64,000 nucleotides of DNA, taken from NCBI GenBank assembly GCA_013822735.1, contig PNKZ01000019.1:62001-126000 (forward strand), given 5' to 3'. How positions within the stretch are numbered: the first letter of the stretch is position 1; every line of letters starts with the position of its first letter. The notes beneath the pieces were generated by a model. It had not been told where the DNA came from, ran no database searches, and was given only the letters and a program-made list of their open reading frames with translations. This document shows positions 16,954 through 26,205 of the stretch, piece after piece. Position numbers and translations under genes: made by a program. This stretch comes from Pirellula sp. (lineage in GTDB: Bacteria; Planctomycetota; Planctomycetia; Pirellulales; PNKZ01).

Positions 16954-18780
16954 ATGACCACCGCTCATGGTCGCTCAATACGATTCGCCGGATCGCGGCG
17001 TGCCGCAATGCTGCTTGCAATGCTGGGCGGACTTCTGTTCGTGTCGCAAAGCGTGCGATGCGGCCGCGCGGCCGACACGCCCAAGGTCGCTCCGCCCGCC
17101 GATCAAGGGCGGATTGCCGAGCTGATCGGGCAATTGGGTTCGGACGATTTCTTCAATCGCGAGAAGGCCCAAGCAGAGCTGACGACGGTCGGTGCCGAAG
17201 CGTTCGATGCCCTGAGCGAAGCGCTCGACACGGCTCGCGACGTCGAGGTCATCGAGCGGGCCGCCTACCTGTTGCGCATGATCAAAGTGCAGTGGGTCGA
17301 GAAAGACGACCCGATCGAGGTACGCAACCTCCTGCAAAATTACGAAGGGATGGACGAAGAGACGCGGCAGACAGTGATCGACCAATTGGCGCAATTGCCG
17401 GACTTGAAGCCGCTCTCGGCATTGTGCCGCATCGTCCGCTTCGAACGCTCGCAAGCACTGTCGAAGCGAGCCGCCGTTCGCCTAATGGATCAAAAGCTCG
17501 CCGAAGGAGCCGATTGGTCGGCGCGCGAAAAGTCGTTACGCCACGGACTGGAGAATAGCCCGCGGTCGTCGGCGGATTGGATCCGGATCTATCTTGCGGC
17601 GCATCAAAGCCCGGGCGATGCCGTGGCGCCGTTGCGCAAGCAAATCGATGCGGAGATGGACATCCTGCGGCAGTACCCTCGCCGCACGAGCCCTGAAATT
17701 CTCATGAGTCTCTGGCGTCGGTTGGCCGACCTGCTCAAGGGGCTCGACCGTCGACAAGACGCCGTCGACGCCATGATGCAAATGGTGGCGCTGGAGAAGT
17801 CGGGTACGACGGTACTCACCGCCGTGCTCGATTGGCTGATGGAGGTCAAGGCGTGGCCGGAGATCGACGAGCTTGCTCTGCGATTCCCGGGCCGGTTTGA
17901 GCAAGACGCCCTGCTGCTTTATACCTGGGCCGATGCGAAACGTCGGCAAGAGAAGAAGGTCGAAGCCGGCGAGATTGTGGCGCGAGCGCGAAAGCTCAAC
18001 GTCGAGGACCAACGCCGGCATTTGATCACCGGCTTGGAACTGCATCGGCGCGGGCTCATCGATTGGTCGGAGCAGGAGTACCAGGACGCCGTCGCCATGG
18101 GGACGCCGGGGCAAGCGCTCACGCTCACTGCCCAATTCCTATTGAGCGAATCGATGCATGACCGCGAGGCGGACGAAGAGGCCGCAAAAGTTCTCGATGC
18201 GGCCACGAAGGGGATGGAAGCGGCCGCGGCGCAAGGGCTCGATATCTCCGACGCTCAACGTACGCCCGAGGCGAACCGCGCTCGCTCGCATTATTTCTAT
18301 GCCCTGCACCATCAACGCAAGGGAGAACAGGAGCAGGCGCTCAAACACCTGCTCGAAGGTCTCGGCGAAGACCAGTTTGACGCCGAGATCCTGATCGCTT
18401 TGTTCCAAATGCCCGACTTGGATACGTCGGTTCGCGATCGTGTGCGGAAGCTCATTCGTGAATCCGCGGCCGTGTATCGCCGGCAGATGCAGGAGACTCC
18501 CGACGACGACACGCCGTACAATCAACTGGCATGGCTCATCAGCAATACCGAGGGAGATTTCCAAGAAGCGGTGAAGGCGTCGCAAAAGTCGTTGGAAATC
18601 AAGCCGGATAGCGCCGGCCATCGCGACACGCTGGGCCGTTGTTTCTACGCGGCAGGCGATCTGGACAATGCGATTAAGTATCAGAAGGAAGCGCTGGCGA
18701 TGGAGCCGCATTCGCAACAGATGCGTCGGCAGCTGGCGCTCTTCGAAGCGGCGAAAGCCAAGAAAGATGCAACCAAGTGA
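16954..18780 (+). CDS. Secreted HEAT/TPR repeat protein
   Basis: 608 residues with an N-terminal signal or anchor (AAMLLAMLGGLLFVSQSV). Residues 50-200 are HEAT-like (IAELIGQLGSDDFFNREKAQ). The rest is helical, and the C-terminus has clear TPR units, for example YNQLAWLISNTEGDFQEAVK and DTLGRCFYAAGDLDNAIKYQ. Such solenoids hold partner proteins; no catalytic residue is seen. Its TGA overlaps the ATG of the following hydrolase by one base, so the two genes are translationally coupled. Confidence 0.85.
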   Translation: MTTAHGRSIRFAGSRRAAMLLAMLGGLLFVSQSVRCGRAADTPKVAPPADQGRIAELIGQLGSDDFFNREKAQAELTTVGAEAFDALSEALDTARDVEVIERAAYLLRMIKVQWVEKDDPIEVRNLLQNYEGMDEETRQTVIDQLAQLPDLKPLSALCRIVRFERSQALSKRAAVRLMDQKLAEGADWSAREKSLRHGLENSPRSSADWIRIYLAAHQSPGDAVAPLRKQIDAEMDILRQYPRRTSPEILMSLWRRLADLLKGLDRRQDAVDAMMQMVALEKSGTTVLTAVLDWLMEVKAWPEIDELALRFPGRFEQDALLLYTWADAKRRQEKKVEAGEIVARARKLNVEDQRRHLITGLELHRRGLIDWSEQEYQDAVAMGTPGQALTLTAQFLLSESMHDREADEEAAKVLDAATKGMEAAAAQGLDISDAQRTPEANRARSHYFYALHHQRKGEQEQALKHLLEGLGEDQFDAEILIALFQMPDLDTSVRDRVRKLIRESAAVYRRQMQETPDDDTPYNQLAWLISNTEGDFQEAVKASQKSLEIKPDSAGHRDTLGRCFYAAGDLDNAIKYQKEALAMEPHSQQMRRQLALFEAAKAKKDATK

Positions 18781-19592
18781 TGAAGAAAGTAACGATCGGC
18801 GATCGGCAATGCAGTGTCTATGACAAGGGTTCCGGCGCGACGATACTCTTCGTGCACGGCTTCCCGCTCTCGCATGCCATGTGGAGAGGGCAGCTTGAGA
18901 CCTTGAAGGCACGGTTCCGTGTGGTTGCGCCCGACTTACGCGGGTTCGGAGGCAGTCCGTTGCCCGCAGGTGTCGAAGCCGATGAGAAATCGACCATGCG
19001 GCAGATGGCCGATGACTGCGCCGTGGTGCTCGACGCTTTGCAAATTGCGGGGCCCGTGGTGCTTTGCGGACTCTCGATGGGGGGCTATGTCGCGTGGCAG
19101 TTTGCCAAGCATCACTCCGGCAAGCTGCGCGGGCTCATCTTGTGCGACACCAAGGCCGCCGGCGATACGCCGGAAGCGGCGGAGACGCGCCGCAAAATGG
19201 CGGAGCACGTGCTGAAACACGGCACGAGCGCCGTGGCCGAAGCGATGCCCGCCAAGCTCTTTGCGCAAGTAACTCACAAAGAGCAGCAAGAAATCGTGGC
19301 CGAAGTACGCAAGACGATCGAAGCGACCAGCCCGCAAGGGCTCGCCGCCGCGCAGCGCGGGATGGCCGAACGCGAAGACGTTCGCTCCTGGTTGCCGAAC
19401 ATCGCCGTACCGACGCTCGTCATCGTCGGCCGCGAAGACGCGATTTCACCGGTAGACGAAATGCGGGCCATCGCCGATGCGATCCCCGGGGCGAAGTTTC
19501 ACGTCGTCGAACAAGCGGGACACATGGCGCCGCTCGAGCAGCCCGGCGACGTGAATACGCTTATCGCGGATTTCGTCGGGTCGCTCGCTTAG
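18780..19592 (+). CDS. Alpha/beta hydrolase
   Basis: 270 residues; the ATG at 18780 shares its A with the upstream TGA. The fold's landmarks are complete: oxyanion region LFVHGFPLSHAMW, APDLRGFGGS, nucleophile elbow GLSMGG (Ser near 97), acid in VGREDAISPV and catalytic His in VEQAGHMAPLEQP. The closest general resemblance is to the 3-oxoadipate enol-lactonase/haloperoxidase-like group, but specificity cannot be assigned. No signal peptide, so cytoplasmic, unlike its coupled neighbour. Confidence 0.92.
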   Translation: MKKVTIGDRQCSVYDKGSGATILFVHGFPLSHAMWRGQLETLKARFRVVAPDLRGFGGSPLPAGVEADEKSTMRQMADDCAVVLDALQIAGPVVLCGLSMGGYVAWQFAKHHSGKLRGLILCDTKAAGDTPEAAETRRKMAEHVLKHGTSAVAEAMPAKLFAQVTHKEQQEIVAEVRKTIEATSPQGLAAAQRGMAEREDVRSWLPNIAVPTLVIVGREDAISPVDEMRAIADAIPGAKFHVVEQAGHMAPLEQPGDVNTLIADFVGSLA

Positions 19593-19616
19593 CACGAGCT
19601 CGCTTAGAGAAGCAGG

Positions 19617-20375
19617 CTACGCGGTCATGCGTTCCCAAAGCAGCCGATAGTACTTCATCACGCGAATCGGGTCGGTCGTGGCGGCGCTTTCCTCGACGAG
19701 CGTCCAACCCGCGAAGCCGGAGCCTTTGAGCAGGTCGAAAATCTTCTGCCAGGGGTATGTGCTGATCAAATCGTGTATGTGTACCGTGCCGATTCGCTTG
19801 CCGACCATCGCGAAGTTCGCATCGAGCCCGGCGCCGTCGAGATCGGTCGGGTTGCAGTTCCAGCAGACCTTGGCGTTCGGGTGGTCGGCCGTGTCCATGA
19901 TCGTCTTCATGTGCGGCAACTCTTGCGTTCCCTTGCCGTGCACCTCGACGCGAATCTCGACGCCGTAACCGGCGCCGAACTCCGCAACTTCGTTTAATGA
20001 GCGTCCGATTTGCTCAAGCGTCTTCGCGACCGGCACGTTCATCGGCAGGCCGTTCGGACGAACTTTTACACCTTTGCCGCCGCAATCGTGGGCCAAGACG
20101 ATGAAGGCCTTGGTCTCTTCGATGTTCTTCTTCACGACCGTCGGGTCTTCGGAGTGATACTCACATGCGCTGCCGAGGCCGACGAGTTCCAGGTTGGCAT
20201 CGTTAAATCGCTTCGCGACATCTTTCCGCGCCGATGCGTCGAGCGTAATTTCGACGCCGTGCTTATGGGTGCTGCGAAGCTCGACGCCTCCCCAGCCCGC
20301 GAGTTGCAGATTCTTGAGAACCGTCGGCAGGTCCCAGTCTTTGCCCCAGTTGTACGTGACGAGTCCGAGCTTCAT
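19617..20375 (-). CDS. Sugar phosphate isomerase/epimerase-like TIM-barrel protein
   Basis: 252 residues from the ATG at 20375, with GGAG in the leader; the upstream in-frame extension to 20450 runs through a repeat. Xylose-isomerase-like TIM-barrel pattern: MKLGLVTYNWGK, LAGWGGVELRS, VRVEVHGK-like EIRVEVHGKG, VCWNCNPTD, VHIHDLI and WTLVEESAA. Glu and His at these positions are the usual divalent metal ligands. Acts probably on a sugar or inositol. Several planctomycete copies exist per genome, so substrate is not predictable. Confidence 0.87.
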   Translation of the reverse strand: MKLGLVTYNWGKDWDLPTVLKNLQLAGWGGVELRSTHKHGVEITLDASARKDVAKRFNDANLELVGLGSACEYHSEDPTVVKKNIEETKAFIVLAHDCGGKGVKVRPNGLPMNVPVAKTLEQIGRSLNEVAEFGAGYGVEIRVEVHGKGTQELPHMKTIMDTADHPNAKVCWNCNPTDLDGAGLDANFAMVGKRIGTVHIHDLISTYPWQKIFDLLKGSGFAGWTLVEESAATTDPIRVMKYYRLLWERMTA

Positions 20376-20394
20376 GACGTGGTTCTCCGGGCGG

Positions 20395-20535
20395 GCGAAC
20401 TTCGCACTAAGGCGCGAAGACGCAAAGGGGTGGGATTTCCAAAGGGGCAAGCAACCGGGGGCGAATCGGCTAGCTTAACTCACGGCGCGCGTCGATGCGA
20501 CACTCTTTGCGCCTTGGCGTTTATGCGCGAGATCC
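20395..20535. repeat. Palindromic repeat of the GCGAAGACGCAAAG family
   Basis: The left arm near 20406-20430 (AAGGCGCGAAGACGCAAAG) is roughly complementary to the right arm near 20506-20530 (CTTTGCGCCTTGGCG). Related copies occur at 5600-5645, 41617-41650 and 42370-42455. It fills the whole gap between the two minus-strand genes. Confidence 0.6.
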
Positions 20536-20539
20536 GCAA

Positions 20540-22342
20540 CTATAAAAGCGAGTCCAATTCGTCGACCAATTTGCTGAAGCGGGCGAGCGCCGTATCGACG
20601 GCGGCCGGCTGCTCCATATCGACCCCGGCGTCGCGGAGCAGATCGAGCGGATCTTTCGAGCAGCCTCCCTTGAGGAAGTTGTGATACTGATCGAGTTCCG
20701 CTTTGCCGCCGCTTACAACGCGTTCGGAAAGCGCAATGGCCGCCGAGAGGCCGGTCGCGTACTTGTAGACGTAGAACGCGCCGTAGAAGTGCGGGATGCG
20801 GAAACACTCGAGTTCGAGTTCCGAGTCGATCGCGAACTCCGGCCCGAAATAGGCGTTGAGCAACGAGCGATAAATCTCTTTGAACCGATCGACCGTGAGC
20901 GGCTCTCCCTTTTCGATTTCCGCGTGGGCGTCGCGCTCGAACTCCGCGAACATCGTCTGCCGAATGATCGTGCCGCGGATGGCGTCGATTTCACGGTTGA
21001 TCAGGTAGGCGCGCTCTTTGTCGTCGCGCGCTTGCGCCATCAGGTGCTTGCTGAGAAGTTGCTCGTTGAACGTGCTGGCGACTTCGGCCACGAAGATCGT
21101 GTAGTTGGCATACACGTGCGGCTGGTTTCGGGCCGAGTTGTACGAATGCATCGAGTGACCGGCCTCGTGCGTGAGCGTGAAGACGTGGTCGAGCACGGTC
21201 GGCTGGTAGTTCATGAGGATGTACGGAATGCTGTCGTACGTGCCGCTGGAAAACGCGCCGCTGCGCTTCCCTTGGTTCTCGTAACGGTCGCACCAGCGGC
21301 CGCTCAAGCCGGCCTCCAGAACCGCGCAATATTCGCTCCCCAGCGGCTTCAGCGACTCCATCACCACCTTTACGGCCTGGTCCCAGGTGTGTGTCACTTC
21401 GCGCTCGCTGAGGATCGGCACGTACGTATCGAAGTGGTGGATGTGGTCGAGGTTCATCTTCCGACGGCGAAGATCGTAGTAGCGATGCACGGCCGGCAGA
21501 TTCTTGCGCACCGAGGCGCAAAGATTGTCGTACACCGACTTCGGTACGTTGTCCGGGAACAAGGCGTGCTCGAGCGCGCTAGGATACTTCCGCGCCTTGG
21601 CATAGTAGCAATCGCGTTGCATCGAGCCGCCGAGAATCGCTGCCAGCGTGTTCTCATGCGCTTGAAACTGCTTGTAGTACTGACGAAACGCCGCTTCGCG
21701 TACGTCGCGATTCGGCGAGTGGAGGAACGCCGAGAAGGAAGCGTGGCTGAGTTCGACCTCTTCGCCGTGTTCGTTCTTTACGAACCCGAATTTGAGATCG
21801 GCGTTGTTCAATTGGCTGAAGGCTTGGTTTGTGGCGCCCGACATTTCGGACTGCATCGCCAGCAAGTTCTCTTCGCCGGGCGTAAGGGTATGCGCCTTAT
21901 AGCGCAAGACTCGCTCGAGCACGAGCTTGAACGGCTTTAGCTCTTCCGATGCGAGGTATGTTTGCATCTTCGCGGCCGGAATGCTCATGATCTCCGGTCG
22001 AATGTAGCTGCCGGCTTGGCCCGCCTTCGAGGCGACGTTGCGGAAACGCCCCATCATGCGCTGATAGTCGCTGTTCGACGTATCTTCCGACGTCTTGAGT
22101 GATGCGTAGGTGCCGACGTTGTCGGCCAAGCGATCGAGATCGTCGTCAAACTTGAGGCAGGCGGCAAGCGTCGCAGCCGAATCGCCGAGCTTACCTTGAA
22201 ACTGCTCGTAGCCCGGGATTTGCGCTTCGAACTTCTTGAAGGCGACTTCCCAAGCGGCGTCGTCGACGAACAGGCTGCTCAGGTCCCAGGTATCCGAAGT
22301 TTTGACTTCGCTGCGCTTCGGAAGCGATTTGACTTTAGACAT
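20540..22342 (-). CDS. pepF: Oligoendopeptidase F
   Basis: 600 residues, the usual length. M3-family zinc metallopeptidase that cleaves short peptides in the cytoplasm. The zinc motif LTHEAGHSMHSY near residue 392 gives both His and the catalytic Glu, and the third ligand Glu is in IFVAEVASTFNE about 25 residues on. Other landmarks are the N-terminal TWDLSSLFVDD and the C-terminal YYVYKYATGLSAA-like segment (FYVYKYATGLSAAIA). Confidence 0.96.
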   Translation of the reverse strand: MSKVKSLPKRSEVKTSDTWDLSSLFVDDAAWEVAFKKFEAQIPGYEQFQGKLGDSAATLAACLKFDDDLDRLADNVGTYASLKTSEDTSNSDYQRMMGRFRNVASKAGQAGSYIRPEIMSIPAAKMQTYLASEELKPFKLVLERVLRYKAHTLTPGEENLLAMQSEMSGATNQAFSQLNNADLKFGFVKNEHGEEVELSHASFSAFLHSPNRDVREAAFRQYYKQFQAHENTLAAILGGSMQRDCYYAKARKYPSALEHALFPDNVPKSVYDNLCASVRKNLPAVHRYYDLRRRKMNLDHIHHFDTYVPILSEREVTHTWDQAVKVVMESLKPLGSEYCAVLEAGLSGRWCDRYENQGKRSGAFSSGTYDSIPYILMNYQPTVLDHVFTLTHEAGHSMHSYNSARNQPHVYANYTIFVAEVASTFNEQLLSKHLMAQARDDKERAYLINREIDAIRGTIIRQTMFAEFERDAHAEIEKGEPLTVDRFKEIYRSLLNAYFGPEFAIDSELELECFRIPHFYGAFYVYKYATGLSAAIALSERVVSGGKAELDQYHNFLKGGCSKDPLDLLRDAGVDMEQPAAVDTALARFSKLVDELDSLL

Positions 22343-22408
22343 GCTGAATCGGTGTGGGGTTCAGGGTTCAAGAATTGATGACTTCCGCTCAACTCCGTCG
22401 AGCTTTGC

Positions 22409-23419
22409 CTACCAGCGCCAGACGCCGGTGCCCCAGGCGAGACCGGCGCCGAAGCCGCTCATGAGAATCGGGTCGCCGCGGCGAACCCGGCCCGCCTGCA
22501 GGCATTCTTCTAGAGCCAAAGGAATGCTCGCGGCCGAGGTGTTGCCGTAGCGGTCGAGTTGAACGGCAACCTTCGACTTATCGAGCCCGAGCGCGTCGGC
22601 AATGCCGTCGAGGATGCGCACGTTGGCTTGGTGTAAGACGACGAGTTGCAGCTGTTCGAGCGTCAGGCCTGCGGCGCCGACCACTTGGCGCATGTTTTCT
22701 TCCACGAGCCGAATGGCCCATTTGAAGACCGGCTTCCCGTCCATGAAGAGGTAGTGTTTTCCTTCAGCCGCGTTCTCGACGCTGAACGGCGTACGCGAGC
22801 CGCCGACCGGACGAATGAGATAATCGCAGCCGCCGCCGTCGGCGCCGAGCGAATAGGCGAGCATCCCCTGCTCCGGCGAGCCGGGCGTGAGCAATACGGC
22901 CCCGGCCCCGTCGCCAAACAGCGGATAGATCTTGGTGTCCGCAGGGTTTAGGATGCGCGAGTTGCAATCGGCGCCGATTACCAAGCAGCGCTTGCTGGTG
23001 CCGGCCGCTACGAACTGCATGCCTGTGATCAGCGAATACATGAAGCCTGCACAGGCCGCCTGCAGGTCGACGGCGCCGCAGCGCAACCCGAGCTTGTGTT
23101 GCACGAGCGCCGCGGTCGACGGGCAGAGGTAGTCGGGCGTGAACGTGCCGACCAACAGCATGTCGACTTCGCTCGGCTGCACACCGGCGCGCTCGAGGCA
23201 TTGGGCCGCGGCACGTGCCGCCAAATCACTCGTCGCTTCGTCCGGCGGCGCATGGCGGCGTTCGCGAATGCCGGTCCGTTGCACGATCCATTCCGGATCG
23301 AAACCGTATAACCGCTGCAGGTCGGCGTTCGTCACCACCTGATCCGGCACGCACGCCCCCACCGCGGCAATCTCCACGCCCGTCAAACGGCGGATCGGGT
23401 ATTGATCGGAGGTGGGCAT
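22409..23419 (-). CDS. fabH: Beta-ketoacyl-ACP synthase III
   Basis: 336 residues. Condenses acetyl-CoA with malonyl-ACP to initiate fatty-acid synthesis. The triad is complete: Cys in DLQAACAGFMYSL near 121, His in LVVLHQANVRI near 263 and Asn in RYGNTSAASIP near 293. The motifs WIVQRTGIRERR and FGDGAGAVLL also fit. No other fab gene or acyl carrier gene is nearby, so an alternative role of a FabH homologue in a special lipid pathway cannot be excluded. Confidence 0.94.
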   Translation of the reverse strand: MPTSDQYPIRRLTGVEIAAVGACVPDQVVTNADLQRLYGFDPEWIVQRTGIRERRHAPPDEATSDLAARAAAQCLERAGVQPSEVDMLLVGTFTPDYLCPSTAALVQHKLGLRCGAVDLQAACAGFMYSLITGMQFVAAGTSKRCLVIGADCNSRILNPADTKIYPLFGDGAGAVLLTPGSPEQGMLAYSLGADGGGCDYLIRPVGGSRTPFSVENAAEGKHYLFMDGKPVFKWAIRLVEENMRQVVGAAGLTLEQLQLVVLHQANVRILDGIADALGLDKSKVAVQLDRYGNTSAASIPLALEECLQAGRVRRGDPILMSGFGAGLAWGTGVWRW

Positions 23420-23525
23420 GGAGAAGTAGCCGGCTGCTGGGAGCTAGTTGCTGGAAAAGATGGAGTTTGATTAGTACTAAAGCGATTAAGAAAAAAACTA
23501 GCGACTAGCTACCGATTGCTAGCTA
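23420..23525. repeat. Small inverted repeat with CTAG words between fabH and the dehydrogenase gene
   Basis: AGCTAGTTGCT near 23442 is nearly complementary to AGCGACTAGCT near 23499, and GCTAGCTACTACTTCG follows. It could form a stem of about 11 bp with an A/T-rich loop. No gene. Confidence 0.4.
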
Positions 23526-24647
23526 CTACTTCGCGGCTTCCGGAGTTTCGATCCAGCGCCTAGCCGCGTGCGATTCCAAGCAAGCGTCGGCGACAAGCTG
23601 CGCATTCAACCCTTCGTAGAAGCTCGGAACGGCATCACGCCCTTCGACGATGGCCGAGACGAACTCCCACATCAGATCATAGCGGAACACCGTCGCCGGT
23701 TTGCCCTGGCTCGGGTCGCGCGGGCTTCCCGCCGGCTTCAAAAACTCATCAGGCACGGTGACCGGTTTCAAATCGCTGCCGGTCTTGCCGAGCAGAATCA
23801 CGTTGGGCTCGTGCATGCGATACACGGCGGAACCTTCGGAGCCGTTGATCTCGGCCCATTCGTGCCCGAAGCCGTCGAGATGGTAACCCTTGGCAAGCGT
23901 GGTACCTTCCCAGACGCCGACGGCCCCGGAGCGGAAGTCGCCGATGAGCGCCGACCAATCGTCGACTTCCGACGGGAGGCACGATTTGCCGTCGACGGTC
24001 TTATCGCGTGAGGCGAACCGTGCGATGCTGCCGCAGATGCGCTCGATCGGGCCCATCAGATCGGCCGCGAAGTCGATGCGGTGAATTGTCATGTCGAAGA
24101 GGTCGCCCGCTCCGGCTTTGTCTTTGTATTGCCGCCATCCCCAGCTGGTTTCCGGCCAATCGAGAAAGCGTTGCGAACGGAAGTGCCTTGGCGTGCCGAG
24201 AGCACCGCTCGAAACGAGGTGCTTCATGTAGCGCATCGACGGGGCGAAGCGATACGTGAAGGCGGTCATGTGCACGACGTTATTGTCGCGGGCCGCTTCG
24301 TACATCGCACGCACTTCGCCGGCGTTCAAACCCAGCGGCTTCTCGCACATGATGTGCTTGCCGTGATTCGCGGCGGCGACGGCAATCTCGCGATGCGTGA
24401 AGTTCGGCGTGGCGATCACGACGGCGTCGATGTCCGGATCGGCACAGAGCGCCGCGGCATCGGTCGTCACCTTCGTGATGCCCCATTCCGACTTGCGTTT
24501 TTCCAGCAGCGCCGGGTCGGCGTCGCAAGCCGCGACGAGCACGGCCCGTTTGTCGAGCCGAATGCCGGGCACGTGGTGATAGTCGCTCACGGCTCCGGCG
24601 CCGATGATGCCGATACGGATGGGCGTGTGTTGGGCTGCGCGAGGCAT
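23526..24647 (-). CDS. Gfo/Idh/MocA-family oxidoreductase
   Basis: 373 residues. NAD(P)-dependent sugar or cyclitol dehydrogenase fold. Rossmann motif IRIGIIGAGAVSDYHHVPG at the N-terminus, AVVIATPNFTHREIA, and the active-site EKP in MCEKPLGLNAGEV near residue 100; the substrate domain contains DLFDMTIHRIDFAADLMG, where the His is the usual catalytic residue. No signal peptide. Substrate unknown; the nearby TIM-barrel isomerase-like gene suggests a shared sugar or inositol theme, as inference. Confidence 0.93.
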   Translation of the reverse strand: MPRAAQHTPIRIGIIGAGAVSDYHHVPGIRLDKRAVLVAACDADPALLEKRKSEWGITKVTTDAAALCADPDIDAVVIATPNFTHREIAVAAANHGKHIMCEKPLGLNAGEVRAMYEAARDNNVVHMTAFTYRFAPSMRYMKHLVSSGALGTPRHFRSQRFLDWPETSWGWRQYKDKAGAGDLFDMTIHRIDFAADLMGPIERICGSIARFASRDKTVDGKSCLPSEVDDWSALIGDFRSGAVGVWEGTTLAKGYHLDGFGHEWAEINGSEGSAVYRMHEPNVILLGKTGSDLKPVTVPDEFLKPAGSPRDPSQGKPATVFRYDLMWEFVSAIVEGRDAVPSFYEGLNAQLVADACLESHAARRWIETPEAAK

Positions 24648-24786
24648 AATTCTTAGTTGCGTTCCGAACTCGAAAACTCGCGACCGGCGGTCGCCGAAAG
24701 TCCCCCGACCGGCTTATTTCGCCGGGGAATTGAACCGTCAGAGTATTCGTTTCCCAGGGGCTTCACAAGGCCCGAAACGATGCCTA

Positions 24787-25503
24787 CTAAGCGGCCTTGC
24801 GACGTCGCGATCGCTTGGGCTCAGGCACCGGCGGCGACGGCGGAAGCACGCAGTAAAGGCGGGCGTTGCGCTCCTTTCCCACCTGCGTGAGGAGGCCCAT
24901 CTCGCGCAAGCAATACACGATGCGCTGCGCCATGCCGCGCGGCACGGCTAACCCTTCGGCAACGTGGCCTGAATGAAACGTCGCCGGCAGCAATTCCGGC
25001 AGCAGCGCTACGAGGTCGGCTCCGCTCCGGAACGAGCGAGTCTCGTGCACCGCCAAGAGATGTTGGTCGTCGACTTGAAACTCGTTGCGTCGCCAGCGTC
25101 GGCGTCGACCGTGGCCGGGAAAGCGATGTTCTTCAATGTCGACGAGGACGATTTCGAGCGTGAGTCGCGGATGCGGGAAAACGCGTCGCCAGTAAACCAG
25201 TTCTTCAAACACATCCAAGAGCTTGCCGCGCTTTGGGCTCGTGCGCCGCTCCAGCACTTTGCCGCCTCGTTTCGCAAGCTTGACCAACGTCTTGCGCACA
25301 ATAATCGGCTTGACCACGCGCACGTCGTGCTCGGCGGTGAGCGTGCGGATCTTATCGCGAAGCGCGGCGAGCGAGCCGTGCTGGATTTCGATCAGTTCGT
25401 TACCGCGCACGACATCGATCCGAAACCGCCCTAGCCGCACTTCCGTGGCGGCATCATCGCCTGCGTAGAAACTCTTTAATTGACGATGCAGCGAAGTTTC
25501 CAT
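24787..25503 (-). CDS. Nuclease-fold-like protein with C-terminal winged helix
   Basis: 238 residues of unrecognised family. The N-terminus reads TEVRLGRFRIDVVRGNELIEIQ (split: TEVRLGRFRIDVV, then ELIEIQHG): E21, D30 and E39-x-Q41 on successive predicted strands match the spacing of PD-(D/E)xK nucleases with Gln for Lys. The middle is basic and beta-rich (RRVFPHPRLTLEIVLVDIEE). Residues 175-225 (HVAEGLAVPRGMAQRIVYCL, then REMGLLTQVGKERNARLYCV) resemble a winged-helix DNA-binding module. The tail is Lys/Arg-rich. It starts 39 bases after pyrE and may be cotranscribed. Confidence 0.7.
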   Translation of the reverse strand: METSLHRQLKSFYAGDDAATEVRLGRFRIDVVRGNELIEIQHGSLAALRDKIRTLTAEHDVRVVKPIIVRKTLVKLAKRGGKVLERRTSPKRGKLLDVFEELVYWRRVFPHPRLTLEIVLVDIEEHRFPGHGRRRRWRRNEFQVDDQHLLAVHETRSFRSGADLVALLPELLPATFHSGHVAEGLAVPRGMAQRIVYCLREMGLLTQVGKERNARLYCVLPPSPPVPEPKRSRRRKAA

Positions 25504-25542
25504 ACTTCATCCATGAAGCAGCGGTAGTGTCTTGCCGCGTGC

Positions 25543-26109
25543 CTATTTAGCAGGCGGTTCGATTCCGAAATCGCGGATGGTGAACAGGCTTTTACACCAG
25601 TAACCCTTGGCGGCAAACGCTTCGATGCCCCCCTCCATCCGGTCGACGATGGCGATGACGCCGCGGACCTTCAGCCCATACGCCAAAGCCCGTTCGATGG
25701 CTTGCAGCGAAGAACCGCCAGTCGTAACGACATCTTCGACGATCACGACGTCGTCCCCGGCTTCCACCGGGCCTTCGATAAACTTGTTCGCCGTAGCCCC
25801 GTGGTCCTTGGTTTCTTTACGAACCAGGAAGCCTTTGAGCGGTACGTCTTCATAACCGGCTACCGTGACGACGGCCGCCGTGATCGGATCGGCGCCGATC
25901 GACATGCCCCCGACCGCTTTCGGCAGCGGAGCGTCTTGGCGCAGCATTTCCAGAATGCCTTCGCCGATCAGCTTTGAGCCGAGCGCGTCGAGCGTCACTT
26001 GCTTGCAGTTGAGGAAGTACGACGATTTCTTACCCGATGCGAGCGTAAAGTCGCCTCGCTTCAGGGCCTTGGCTTCGATGAGAGCGTGGAGAGTGGAGCG
26101 CTGGTACAT
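25543..26109 (-). CDS. pyrE: Orotate phosphoribosyltransferase
   Basis: 188 residues. Converts orotate and PRPP to OMP in pyrimidine synthesis. The PRPP loop VVIVEDVVTTGGSSLQAI (near 122-139) is exact; LASGKKSSYFLNCKQV, GGMSIGADPI and VRKETKDHGA provide the other substrate-binding motifs. Length is normal. No other pyrimidine gene is close. Confidence 0.96.
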   Translation of the reverse strand: MYQRSTLHALIEAKALKRGDFTLASGKKSSYFLNCKQVTLDALGSKLIGEGILEMLRQDAPLPKAVGGMSIGADPITAAVVTVAGYEDVPLKGFLVRKETKDHGATANKFIEGPVEAGDDVVIVEDVVTTGGSSLQAIERALAYGLKVRGVIAIVDRMEGGIEAFAAKGYWCKSLFTIRDFGIEPPAK

Positions 26110-26205
26110 GATCGCGACGAGGGGTCCGAGGTGAGTGTCCGGAGATCTAGTTAACCGGCTACTCTATCGCGACCTGCCGAGATTGCCTACCCGCCGCCCG
26201 TATGC

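Noticed and set aside
20681-21940. 419-codon open frame antisense to pepF
   Set aside because: Same GC-driven shadow effect; pepF is complete and conserved on the other strand.
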